Shown here in pieces: positions 7,278 through 15,137 of a stretch of DNA of 64,000 nucleotides. The position numbers and the translations under genes are program-made. Origin of the DNA: Nonomuraea angiospora (GTDB taxonomy: Bacteria; Actinomycetota; Actinomycetes; Streptosporangiales; Streptosporangiaceae); the NCBI RefSeq assembly GCF_014873145.1, contig NZ_JADBEK010000001.1, positions 12,958,001-13,022,000 of the forward strand. Reading direction: 5' to 3'. The notes below the pieces were generated by a model that made no database searches, was not told where the DNA came from, and worked only from the letters and a program-made list of their open reading frames with translations. Position 1 is the stretch's first letter. Every line of letters starts with the position of its first letter.

Positions 7278-8678
7278 ATGCAGGACCTTGAGCGACTGGA
7301 GCTGAAGTCGCACGACGTCGGGGGTCACCAACCGCGTTCCGTGGCGGGCGTCGACGCGCCGCGCAGCCTCGACGAGGTACGCGCGCTCGTACGGCAGTCC
7401 ATGAGGACCGGCCGCCGCCTCTACCCGATCAGCACCGGCAGGAACTGGGGCATGGGCTCGGCCGTACCGGTCACCGACGACAACCTGGTCGTCAACCTGA
7501 GCGGCATGAACCGCATCCGCAGCCTCGACCTGGAGGCCGGCTACGCGGTCATCGAGCCCGGGGTGACCCAGGCCCAGCTCGCCGCGGTGCTGCACGACAC
7601 CCCCTGGATGCTGAACGTCACCAACTCCTGCGCCGACACCTCCGTCGTCGGCAACGCCCTGGACCGCGGCGACGGCACCTTCCGCTCCCGGGTGCACGAC
7701 GTGGCCGGGCTGGAGGCCGTGCTGGCCGACGGCAGCGTGGTCACCACCGGCGGGCTGGACCCGGCGGGGCGCTACCACGGCCGGGTCGCGGGGCCCGACC
7801 TGACGTCCGCCTTCGTCCAGCACAACCTGGGCATCGTCACCGCCATGGCCGTCGCCCTCGTGCCGCGTCCGCAGACCGTCGGCCTCGTTTACGGCCGCAT
7901 GCCGCGCGACCAGGTCGGCGTCGCGCTCGACGCGATGGCCGGGTTCCTGCGCCGCGGCAACCCCGCCGACGGGATGCTGCGCGTGCGCGAGCTGGCGCTC
8001 GTCCCGAGCCACGGCGACTGGTTCCTGCCCAAGGGCGTCGACCCCGGCCTGTTCACCGTCATGGGGCCGCTGCTCGGCAGCGACGCCACCGTGGAGCTGG
8101 CCGAGGAGCTGCTGCGCAAGGCGCTCATCGAGGTCGAGGGCGCCGAGGCGCTGCGCGTGGTCGACGCGGCCGAGGTGGGCCCCGACGACCCGCTCTACCC
8201 GAGGGCGCTCATGTCCCAGGGCATCCCCACCTGCCTGGGCGTGCGCAACGCCCTCCGCGTCAGCTCCTGCGACCAGATCGACGCGGGTGAGACCGGCTTC
8301 CTGGCGCTGATGCCGCTGATGCCGACCCACGCCCGCAGGACCGAACACATCCTGGCCGCCCTCCAGACGGCCGTGGACGCGCACACCACCGCGCTCATGG
8401 TCGAGTGGAACCTCGTCAGCCGGCACATGGCCAACGGCGTCATCCAGATCTTCTTCGAGCGGGGCGTGCCGGACGCCTCCTACCGCGCCCACCAGCTCCG
8501 CAACGACGGCAACTGCCTGCTGCGCGGCCACGGGTGCGCCATCTACCGCTCCGACATCGACCACGCGGCGGCCGACGTGTGGTCGGAGACCAGCACCGCC
8601 AGCCTGGGCATGCTCCACCGGCTCAAGACCGCCCTCGACCCGGACGGCATGCTCTCGCCCGGCCGCTACGGCGCATAA
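7278..8678 (+). CDS. VAO/PCMH-family FAD-linked oxidase
   Basis: This 466-aa flavoprotein belongs to the vanillyl-alcohol oxidase / p-cresol methylhydroxylase superfamily. The FAD-binding N-terminal domain shows PISTGRNWGMGSA and a substrate-side segment around TNSCADTSVVGNALDRGDG. The end LKTALDPDGMLSPGRYG is the standard family terminus. Members oxidise phenolic or allylic alcohols and amines, or perform oxidative cyclisations, using covalently or non-covalently bound FAD. ATG 7278 follows AGAGGAGAG; an upstream in-frame GTG at 7257 would overlap the previous stop and is less likely. It is in one unit with the 82-aa peptide gene and is followed by a hairpin before the exporter gene. Cytoplasmic; substrate unknown. 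Confidence 0.85.
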   Translation: MQDLERLELKSHDVGGHQPRSVAGVDAPRSLDEVRALVRQSMRTGRRLYPISTGRNWGMGSAVPVTDDNLVVNLSGMNRIRSLDLEAGYAVIEPGVTQAQLAAVLHDTPWMLNVTNSCADTSVVGNALDRGDGTFRSRVHDVAGLEAVLADGSVVTTGGLDPAGRYHGRVAGPDLTSAFVQHNLGIVTAMAVALVPRPQTVGLVYGRMPRDQVGVALDAMAGFLRRGNPADGMLRVRELALVPSHGDWFLPKGVDPGLFTVMGPLLGSDATVELAEELLRKALIEVEGAEALRVVDAAEVGPDDPLYPRALMSQGIPTCLGVRNALRVSSCDQIDAGETGFLALMPLMPTHARRTEHILAALQTAVDAHTTALMVEWNLVSRHMANGVIQIFFERGVPDASYRAHQLRNDGNCLLRGHGCAIYRSDIDHAAADVWSETSTASLGMLHRLKTALDPDGMLSPGRYGA

Positions 8679-8691
8679 CCGAACGACCCAC

Positions 8692-8731
8692 CTCCGCCGG
8701 TCGCACAACCGGAGTGTGCCGGTCGGCGGAG
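8692..8731. terminator. Hairpin between oxidase and exporter genes
   Basis: CTCCGCCG pairs with CGGCGGAG, and the inner GCACA pairs with TGTGC, making a long interrupted stem 14 bases after the oxidase stop. It could be a terminator or an attenuating/processing site within a longer transcript. Confidence 0.45.
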
Positions 8732-8757
8732 ACCACTCATAGCTTGGAGGTGACCAC

Positions 8758-10326
8758 GTGCGTTCGTCACCAGCGCGGGGGACGAGCACCATCGACCGTC
8801 GTCACGCCGTGATGCTGCGGCTGGTCGGTGCGGGTGTCATGTTGACGGTGATGGCCGACACCACGGCCACCACCCTGGCAGTCGGAGTCCTGCGGTACAC
8901 ACCCGCCGGGGCCGGCATGCCGCTGGGCGACCTGGTCTGGCTGACCAGCGCGGCGTTCATCCCGATCGCGGCGCTGCTGGCCAGCGCGGGCCGCTGGGCG
9001 GACCTGTTCGGCCGCCGGCGGGTCCTGGCCGTCGGGCTCGTGGTGTTCGTCCTGGGCGGTGTCGCCACCGTCCTGGTGGACTCCTGGTCGTACGTCCTGG
9101 CGGCACGGGCCGTCCAGGGCGCCGGCGCCGCGGCGATGATCCCGGCCAGCCTCGGGCTGCTGCTCGGAGAGCTGCCGGAGTCGCAGCGGCGCGGTGCGAT
9201 CGCTCTGTGGAGCTCCGCCTCCGGGCTGGGCTGCCTGCTCATGCAGGCGGGCGGCGGCTGGCTGGTCGTCTCCGTCGGCTGGCGGGCCCTGTTCGTTCCC
9301 GACGTCGTCATCGGCGTCGCGCTCCTGATCGCCTGCGCCGCGCTTCCGCCGGGTAAGCGCGCCGGCGCCAGGGGCCTGCCGGACGTCCTCGGCGCGTGGC
9401 TGCTCGCCGCGGGCATCGCGGTCATCGTGCTGGCCATCTCCAAGGCGATGGCCTGGGGCATGGACGTGGTGTGGCTGGCGCTGGCCGCGCTGGCCCTGCT
9501 GGGCGGCGCGTTCGCGCAGGCCAAGCACCACCGCCTGCCCGCGATCGACCTGGCCCTGTGGCGGCGTCCCAGGTTCGTCTGGGGCTGGCTCGCGACCTGG
9601 GGCTTCGGCGCTCTGTCGTACGGGCTGCTGACCGTGCAGCCGCTCTACCTGCTCCACCTGGGCTACCCCATGCTCGAGGTGGCCATGTGGCTGACACCCA
9701 CGTCGGTGGCGGTCGTCGTGACGAGCTTCCTGGCCGGGCGGATCGTCAAGCGGGTCGGCGCGTACGGGCTGATCTACGCCGGCTCGCTGCTGTGCGGCGG
9801 CGCCTGCGTGCTCGTGCTGACGCAGGCCGGGCCCACCGTGTGGGGCCTGATCGCCAGCGTCGTGGTCGGCATCGGCGTCGGCGCGCTCGCGCCGGGCACC
9901 TCCGTCGCCACCACCCTGGCCGCCCGTCCCCACCAGTACGCCTCCGCCGTCGGCGCGGCCACCATGGCGCGCATGGTCGGCGGGGCCGTCGGCGTCGCGG
10001 TCGTGTCGGTCGTCATCGACCACCCGTTCATGACCGGTCCCTTCGCGGGGCTGGCCGGCGCGCTCGCGCTGTGCGTGGCCATCTCCGTGCTGATCGGCGC
10101 ACTGGCCCTCACCAAGATCACCCGGCTGCGGACCGACCCCGGCGACGTCATGATCAAGGTTCCGCGCCGGATGCTGCTGGAGCTGCGCATGACTCTCGCC
10201 ACCGTGGCGGCGGAGGCCGACGCGTTGCTGCCTGCCGAGACCCGCACACCCCCCACGGACCACATCCCGCGGCCGCGGGCGGCCGAGCCAGGCCCGCTCG
10301 CCGGTTCCCGCGGGAACCCGAACTAG
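8758..10326 (+). CDS. DHA2-type MFS exporter (about 14 membrane helices)
   Basis: This 522-aa integral membrane protein has the size and helix number of the DHA2 drug:H+ antiporter family. The TM2-TM3 loop motif A is visible as GRWADLFGRRRVL, and hydrophobic helices run to about residue 455. The remaining ~65 residues form a cytoplasmic tail with PRRMLLELRMTLATVAAEAD and a Pro-rich end. The GTG start follows GGAGGTGACCAC, a strong ribosome site. Position between two flavoenzymes suggests it exports the product of this block or confers self-resistance. No dedicated TetR/MarR repressor is adjacent. Family assignment is secure; substrate is inferred from context only. Confidence 0.85.
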   Translation: MRSSPARGTSTIDRRHAVMLRLVGAGVMLTVMADTTATTLAVGVLRYTPAGAGMPLGDLVWLTSAAFIPIAALLASAGRWADLFGRRRVLAVGLVVFVLGGVATVLVDSWSYVLAARAVQGAGAAAMIPASLGLLLGELPESQRRGAIALWSSASGLGCLLMQAGGGWLVVSVGWRALFVPDVVIGVALLIACAALPPGKRAGARGLPDVLGAWLLAAGIAVIVLAISKAMAWGMDVVWLALAALALLGGAFAQAKHHRLPAIDLALWRRPRFVWGWLATWGFGALSYGLLTVQPLYLLHLGYPMLEVAMWLTPTSVAVVVTSFLAGRIVKRVGAYGLIYAGSLLCGGACVLVLTQAGPTVWGLIASVVVGIGVGALAPGTSVATTLAARPHQYASAVGAATMARMVGGAVGVAVVSVVIDHPFMTGPFAGLAGALALCVAISVLIGALALTKITRLRTDPGDVMIKVPRRMLLELRMTLATVAAEADALLPAETRTPPTDHIPRPRAAEPGPLAGSRGNPN

Positions 10327-10352
10327 TTCAACCATTCGAAAGGGCTCTCGTC

Positions 10353-11474
10353 ATGGCAACCACATCGTGCGACGTAGCGATCGTCGGCGCCGGGCTCGGC
10401 GGCTGCTTCCTCGCCTTGCTGCTGGGTCGCCGCGGACAGCGCGTCGTCGTCATCGAGCAGGGACCGTCGATCCCCAGTGCCGGCGCGGACTTCCTCAAGC
10501 CCCCCGGGCTCCGGGTGCTGGCCCGGCACGGGCTGGCCGACCTCGTCGGGCGCCATGGCCTCAGGCGCGACACCGTCCGCTACTACCACGACGGCGACCC
10601 CATCCAGGAGTGCCGCTTCCCGGAGGGAGGCTTCCTCGTCCGCCCCTACCGGGAGCTGGTCGAGCTCATCTACACGAGCTGCGTCATGGAGGGCGTCGAG
10701 TTCTGGTTCGACGCCGGCATCGACGAGATCGCGGTCGGCGACGGGCGCGTGGAGGAGCTGACGCTCTCCAACGGGCGCAGGCTGCGGGCCGGCGTCGTGA
10801 TCGGCGCCGACGGCACCAGGTCGGCCGTACGGCAGGCGCTCGACATCGAGCAGCGCACGCTGCCGTACGACCGGCTGCTGATGCGGGTGGCCACCGTCCC
10901 GCTGACCGCCAGCGTCGCCCAGCTCAACCGGCTGTACTTCAGCTCGGAAGGCTGGTTCGCCTACCTCTATCCGATCAACCGGGACCAGGCCAGGGTGTTC
11001 GTCGGCCTGCCCCCCGAGGACGACAAGGAGATCTTCCAGGACGGCATCCCCGCGCTGCTCGACGAGCTGAAGAAGTTCGTCACCGACAGCTCGGACGCCT
11101 TCAACGTCCTGCAGCCCGCGACCTGGCAGCCGATCAAGGTCTCCTCGATGCGGGTGGCGGAGTACCACAAGGGCAACGCGGCGCTGCTGGGCTCGGCCGC
11201 GTTCGCCTGCCACCCCATGACCGGGATGGGCATGAGCTACACGCTGCACGACGCCGAGCTCCTGGCCGACGTCATCTGCGCGGCCGGCGGCGACGCGGAC
11301 CTGCTGGAGCGGCTGCTGTCCGCCCGCTACGAGCCCCGCAGGGAAGCCCACAGGCAGCTGATCGACTACGGGGACGCCCTGGCCTCGACCTTCCACGACC
11401 GGGGCGCCTACCTCGCGGCCTTCCGGCCGGAGCTGCACATCTACGGCGACGCCGCGGCCCTGCAGCCGATCTGA
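10353..11474 (+). CDS. FAD-dependent monooxygenase-like protein (UbiH/PHBH fold) with altered FAD motif
   Basis: The 373-aa protein opens with the Rossmann dinucleotide motif VAIVGAGLGGC and an acidic strand end (VVVIEQG). The second FAD/NAD(P)H motif is present as GADGTRSAVRQAL. The third family motif, normally GDAAH...P..G.G, reads GSAAFACHPMTGMGMS, so the Asp that contacts the FAD ribityl chain is Ser and the His is Phe. FAD may bind differently, or the enzyme may have drifted to another function. Length is near that of single-component aromatic and polyene hydroxylases. ATG 10353 lies 26 bases after the exporter stop, with an AAAGGG site. A strong terminator follows. Role in tailoring a small molecule is inferred from the neighbours. 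Confidence 0.75.
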   Translation: MATTSCDVAIVGAGLGGCFLALLLGRRGQRVVVIEQGPSIPSAGADFLKPPGLRVLARHGLADLVGRHGLRRDTVRYYHDGDPIQECRFPEGGFLVRPYRELVELIYTSCVMEGVEFWFDAGIDEIAVGDGRVEELTLSNGRRLRAGVVIGADGTRSAVRQALDIEQRTLPYDRLLMRVATVPLTASVAQLNRLYFSSEGWFAYLYPINRDQARVFVGLPPEDDKEIFQDGIPALLDELKKFVTDSSDAFNVLQPATWQPIKVSSMRVAEYHKGNAALLGSAAFACHPMTGMGMSYTLHDAELLADVICAAGGDADLLERLLSARYEPRREAHRQLIDYGDALASTFHDRGAYLAAFRPELHIYGDAAALQPI

Positions 11475-11563
11475 GCCGGTGTCCCCGCCGCCCGCCATTC
11501 CCCATCAGGTGAGGTCGTCCAGTGCCACGCTGAGTGCGATGGACCGGCCCTGTCCCCAGGCGG

Positions 11564-11588
11564 CGGGGGCGCCCATCGGGCGCCCCCG
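11564..11588. terminator. Strong hairpin terminator
   Basis: An 11-bp perfect GC stem (11564-11574 with 11578-11588) closes a 3-base ATC loop, about 90 bases after the monooxygenase-like gene. It likely ends the upstream transcript before the desaturase gene. Confidence 0.6.
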
Positions 11589-11590
11589 AT

Positions 11591-11608
11591 GGTAGGGCGT
11601 GCCCTACC
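11591..11608. promoter_or_regulatory. 18-bp operator-like palindrome upstream of the desaturase
   Basis: GGTAGGGC-GT-GCCCTACC is a perfect 8+8 inverted repeat immediately after the terminator and about 95 bases before the desaturase start. Its size fits a TetR-type operator. TetR regulators such as DesT and FasR control fatty-acid genes in other bacteria, but none is encoded here. Confidence 0.45.
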
Positions 11609-11654
11609 AAGAGAACGGGTGATAGCGGGGGTCCGCCGGACCGCCGTCTCTCGC

Positions 11655-11691
11655 GATGCTGATGAGTGATCGCATACGACTCGTCAGCATC
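11655..11691 (+). promoter_or_regulatory. 13-bp stem-loop abutting the desaturase ribosome site
   Basis: Bases 11655-11667 pair with 11679-11691 (12 of 13 Watson-Crick plus one G-T) around an 11-base loop. The ribosome site GGAG begins at the very next base (11692). It may be a protein operator or an mRNA structure controlling translation of the desaturase. Confidence 0.5.
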
Positions 11692-11701
11692 GGAGAGAAA
11701 T

Positions 11702-12766
11702 GTGGGGACTGTGAGGACCGCCGCCGTTCAGCGCGGCAGCGACTTCGCGAGGCTGTCACGCCGCATCGCCGAGGCGGGGCTGCTGGACAAGCGGCCAGGC
11801 TACTACGTGGCCAGGATCGGGCTGGTAGCCGGCCTGTTCGCCGGAAGCTGGGCGCTGTTCGCCCTGGTCGGGGACTCCTGGTGGCAGCTCCCGGTCGCGG
11901 TGCTGCTGGCCGTGGCCTTCGCGCAGGTGACGCTCCTGGCCCACGATCTGGCGCACGGGCAGATCTCCCGGTCGCGGCGCACCAGCAGGATCGCCGGGCT
12001 GCTGGTGGGCAACCTGGCCGTCGGGCTCAGCTACGGCTGGTGGATGGACAAGCACACGCGTCACCACGCCAACCCCAACCACGAGGAGCACGACCCCGAC
12101 GTCGCGCCCGACATCCTGATCTGGTCGCAGAAGCAGGCCGAGGAGGCGCGCGGGCTGCCCCGGTTCATCGGGCGCTGGCAGGCGTTCCTGTTCTTCCCGC
12201 TGCTCACCCTCGAAGGCCTGAACCTGAAGCTGTCGAGCTTCCGCGCGCTGCGCCGCCCCTCCCTCAAGAGCAGAAGGCTCGAAGGGGCGCTGCTGAGCGC
12301 GCACGTGCTCGCCTACCTGGGGGCGGTCTTCCTGGTGCTGCCCTTCGGCATGGCGCTGCTGTTCGTGGTCGTGCACCAGGCCTGCTACGGCGTCTACCTC
12401 GGCTGCACGTTCGCGCCCAACCACAAGGGCATGCCGGTCCTGACCGCCGAGGACGAGCTGGACTTCCTCCGCCGCCAGGTCCTGACCTCCCGCAACGTAC
12501 GCGGCGGGCGCCTGGTCAACGCCGCGCTCGGCGGCCTGAACTACCAGATCGAGCACCACCTGTTCCCCAGCATGCCGACCGCGAACCTGCGCAGGGCGCA
12601 GCCCATCGTCCGCGAGTACTGCGAGCAGTTGGGCGTCGACTACGTCGAATGCGGCCTGTTCGCGTCGTGGGGCCAGGCAATGCGGCACTTGCACGAGGCC
12701 GGACGCCCGCTCCGCGCGGCGGCATCGAGGGCGACCGAGCCCGCCGCTGCGGAGCAGAGGCCATAA
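11702..12766 (+). CDS. Membrane fatty-acid desaturase
   Basis: The three histidine clusters of membrane di-iron desaturases are intact: HDLAH, HTRHHANPNHEEHD and QIEHHLFPSMP. The last has the Gln-first form found in front-end and acyl-lipid desaturases. Hydrophobic pairs precede the first cluster and separate the second from the third, as the family topology requires. The enzyme should introduce a double bond into a membrane acyl lipid or acyl-CoA using O2 and a ferredoxin/reductase. I choose GTG 11702 (354 aa), six bases after GGAG; an upstream ATG at 11666 would lie inside the stem-loop. No ferredoxin or reductase gene is adjacent. Two inverted repeats upstream suggest its own regulation, apart from the preceding block. 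Confidence 0.88.
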   Translation: MGTVRTAAVQRGSDFARLSRRIAEAGLLDKRPGYYVARIGLVAGLFAGSWALFALVGDSWWQLPVAVLLAVAFAQVTLLAHDLAHGQISRSRRTSRIAGLLVGNLAVGLSYGWWMDKHTRHHANPNHEEHDPDVAPDILIWSQKQAEEARGLPRFIGRWQAFLFFPLLTLEGLNLKLSSFRALRRPSLKSRRLEGALLSAHVLAYLGAVFLVLPFGMALLFVVVHQACYGVYLGCTFAPNHKGMPVLTAEDELDFLRRQVLTSRNVRGGRLVNAALGGLNYQIEHHLFPSMPTANLRRAQPIVREYCEQLGVDYVECGLFASWGQAMRHLHEAGRPLRAAASRATEPAAAEQRP

Positions 12767-12821
12767 GCAGGTGTTGGTAGGGTTTAGTCGCAAATAGGCG
12801 GATCTGAACGGGTGGGGATAG

Positions 12822-13304
12822 GTGGAGGTCGAACAGACAGCGCTGCCGGGAATCGGGCTACGGCATGACTTCACCACCCGTAAAGGGCAGCGGGTCGGCG
12901 TCGTGTCCCATCGCACCGGCCGCCGGGACCTGGTGATCTACGACGCGGACGACCCCGACGCCGTCTGCCACGTGGTCAAGCTCAACGACGAGGAGGCCGA
13001 CGCCCTGGCCGAGCTCCTCGGCGCCCCGCGCATCGTGCAGCGGCTCAACCAGCTGCACGAGCAGGTCGAGGGCCTGGTCAGCGTGCAGATGCCCGTCCCG
13101 GACGGCTCCCCCTACGCCGGGCGTCCCATGGGCGACGCCCGCGTGCGGACCCGTACCAGCGCCTCCATCGTGGCAGTCGTGCGCAGCGGGCGGGTCTTCG
13201 CCAGCCCCGGCCCCGACTTCGTGTTCGCCGCGGGCGACGTCGTGGTCGTCGTGGGCAGCGAGGACACCACCGCCGAGGTGGCCGGCATCCTGGCGGACGG
13301 GTAG
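12822..13304 (+). CDS. KhtT/AmhM-like regulatory subunit of a cation:proton antiporter
   Basis: This 160-aa soluble protein has an N-terminal ~75-residue domain followed by a C-terminal RCK_C/TrkA-C domain (about 85-158; ASIVAVVRSGRVFASPGPDF, then FAAGDVVVVVGSEDT). That is the layout of KhtT-type subunits, which bind the antiporter and open it in response to nucleotide or pH signals. The downstream antiporter gene starts nine bases after its stop, so the pair form one complex at the inner face of the membrane. The GTG start is preceded by a GGGTGGGG stretch. A role in K+ (or other monovalent cation) efflux and pH control is inferred from the pair. Confidence 0.82.
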   Translation: MEVEQTALPGIGLRHDFTTRKGQRVGVVSHRTGRRDLVIYDADDPDAVCHVVKLNDEEADALAELLGAPRIVQRLNQLHEQVEGLVSVQMPVPDGSPYAGRPMGDARVRTRTSASIVAVVRSGRVFASPGPDFVFAAGDVVVVVGSEDTTAEVAGILADG

Positions 13305-13312
13305 GACCGCGG

Positions 13313-14473
13313 GTGCATCACACCGCGATCCTCTTTCTCGAGTTCGGTGCCATTGTCCTCGCCCTGGGAATCCTGGGCGCCCTCGCGCTGCGCGTGGGCA
13401 TCTCTCCCATCCCGCTCTACCTGATCGCCGGCCTGGCGTTCGGTACCGGCGGGGTGCTGCCGCTGGCGACCAGCGACGACTTCGTCGGCGTCGGCGCGGA
13501 GCTGGGCGTCGTCCTGCTGCTGCTGACGCTCGGCCTGGAGTACAACGCCGACGAACTGGTCACCAGCCTGACCGGCAACATCCGCGCGGGCATCGTCGAC
13601 CTGGTGCTGAACGCCGCCCCCGGCGCGATCTGCGCGCTGCTGCTGGGCTGGGGCCCGGTCGCGGCCGTGGCCATGGCCGGCGTCACGTACGCCACCTCCT
13701 CCGGCATCACCGCCAAGGTGCTGTCCGACCTGGGGTGGATCGGTAACCGGGAGACGCCGACGGTGCTGTCGCTGCTGGTCTTCGAAGACCTGACGATGGC
13801 CGTCTACCTGCCGATCCTGACGACCATCCTGGCCGGGCTGAGCCTGGCCAGCGGGGCGGTCGCCGTCGGCGTTGCTCTGCTGACCGTGAGCGCGGTGCTG
13901 GTCGTGGCGCTCAAGTTCGGGCGCTTCATCGAGTCGTTCGTGTCCAGCCCCAACAACGAGGTGCTGCTGCTCAAGGTGGTCGGGCTCGCCCTGCTCGTGG
14001 CCGGGCTCGCCCAGCAGCTGAACGTGTCGGCGGCGGTCGGCGCGTTCCTGGTCGGCATCGCGCTGTCCGGCGAACTCGCCGAGGACGCGCAGGCGCTGCT
14101 GGCGCCGCTGCGCGACCTGTTCGCGGCGGTGTTCTTCGTCTTCTTCGGTCTCCAGACCGATCCGGCGAAGATCCTGCCGGTGGCGGGGCTGGCCGCGCTG
14201 CTCGCGGTGGTCAGCATGGTCACCAAGCTGCTGACCGGCGCGTACGCGGCCAGGCGGGCGGGCATCGGCAAGGCCGGCCAGGCGCGGGCGGGCATCGCGC
14301 TCATCCCGCGCGGTGAGTTCAACATCGTCATCGCGGGCCTGGCGGTGGGCGCGGGCGCCCATCCCGACCTGGGCGCGCTGGCGGCGGCGTACGTCCTCAT
14401 CCTGGCGGCCTTCGGGCCCCTGGCGGCCAAGCTCGTGCAACCGCTCATCACCTCCATCGCCAAGCGGTCCTGA
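13313..14473 (+). CDS. CPA2-type K+/H+ antiporter (KhtU-like)
   Basis: This 386-aa membrane protein of about 12 helices fits the CPA2 monovalent cation:proton antiporter family. It carries the conserved LLLLTLGLEYN, TYATSSGITAKVLSDLGW and LLVFEDLTMAVYLP segments; the last contains the intramembrane acidic residues expected for ion exchange. There is no C-terminal RCK domain because the regulatory domain is supplied by the adjacent gene. The GTG start overlaps no other gene but lies nine bases after it, indicating translation as a unit. It should expel K+ (or Na+) in exchange for H+. Confidence 0.85.
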   Translation: MHHTAILFLEFGAIVLALGILGALALRVGISPIPLYLIAGLAFGTGGVLPLATSDDFVGVGAELGVVLLLLTLGLEYNADELVTSLTGNIRAGIVDLVLNAAPGAICALLLGWGPVAAVAMAGVTYATSSGITAKVLSDLGWIGNRETPTVLSLLVFEDLTMAVYLPILTTILAGLSLASGAVAVGVALLTVSAVLVVALKFGRFIESFVSSPNNEVLLLKVVGLALLVAGLAQQLNVSAAVGAFLVGIALSGELAEDAQALLAPLRDLFAAVFFVFFGLQTDPAKILPVAGLAALLAVVSMVTKLLTGAYAARRAGIGKAGQARAGIALIPRGEFNIVIAGLAVGAGAHPDLGALAAAYVLILAAFGPLAAKLVQPLITSIAKRS

Positions 14474-14490
14474 TCCGCTAGTTTGTTCGC

Positions 14491-15084
14491 ATGACCCAGC
14501 CCACCGAGAAGACGATCTGGTCCACCGACTGGGACAGCGTGGAGATCTCCGGCGAGAGCCATCGCCGGGTGCTGTTCCAGGACGTGGACATGACCGAGCT
14601 GGTCGACCACGGCTCCTCCTTCGAGGAGTGCCACTTCAGCAACGTGCGCTTCAACGTGTCGGTCCACGACGACGCCCGCTTCGTCAACTGCGCGTTCACG
14701 CGCTGCTCGTTCTTCGACGCGACGTTCGACGGGTGCAAGCTGACCGGCAGCGTGTTCGACGGGTGCACGTACGGGCTGCTCAAGGTCGAGGGCGGCGACT
14801 GGTCCTACGCCGGCCTGGCCGGCGCCGACCTGCGGGGCAGCGTCTTCCGCGGCACCCGGCTGCGCGAGGCCGACCTGTCGGGCGCCCGGCTGGAGGGCGC
14901 CCAGCTGCTGCGGGCCGACCTGTCGGGGGCGTCGCTGCGCGGCGCCGACCTGACGCGGTGTGATTTGCGCGGCAGCGACTTGAGCACGCTCGACCCGCTC
15001 ACCGTCACGCTCAAGAACGCGATCATCGACCCCTTCCAGGCGACGGTCGTGGCCGGCGCCCTGGGGCTCGACGTGCGCGAGTAG
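14491..15084 (+). CDS. Pentapeptide-repeat protein
   Basis: Most of this 197-aa protein is built from A(D/N)LXX-type five-residue repeats (GADLRGSVFRGTRLREADLS, then ARLEGAQLLRADLSGASLRG), which fold as a right-handed quadrilateral beta-helix. The first 70 residues are a more irregular, Phe/Cys-rich variant (EECHFSNVRFNVS, NCAFTRCSFF). Some members (Qnr, MfpA) mimic DNA to protect gyrase, but most have no known function, and nothing here selects between these. The gene starts 17 bases after the antiporter stop and is followed by another repeat protein with a beta-helix look. No signal peptide is seen, so it is probably cytoplasmic. Confidence 0.8.
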   Translation: MTQPTEKTIWSTDWDSVEISGESHRRVLFQDVDMTELVDHGSSFEECHFSNVRFNVSVHDDARFVNCAFTRCSFFDATFDGCKLTGSVFDGCTYGLLKVEGGDWSYAGLAGADLRGSVFRGTRLREADLSGARLEGAQLLRADLSGASLRGADLTRCDLRGSDLSTLDPLTVTLKNAIIDPFQATVVAGALGLDVRE

Positions 15085-15137
15085 TCGGCCCCCGCGATCG
15101 GCTGCGGATCCCGGGCGGACGGCCCCAGTATGTCCGT

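Noticed and set aside
11655..11691. Simple terminator for the upstream gene
   Set aside because: It lies next to the ribosome site of the following gene, 180 bases after the previous stop, and another strong hairpin already serves as terminator.
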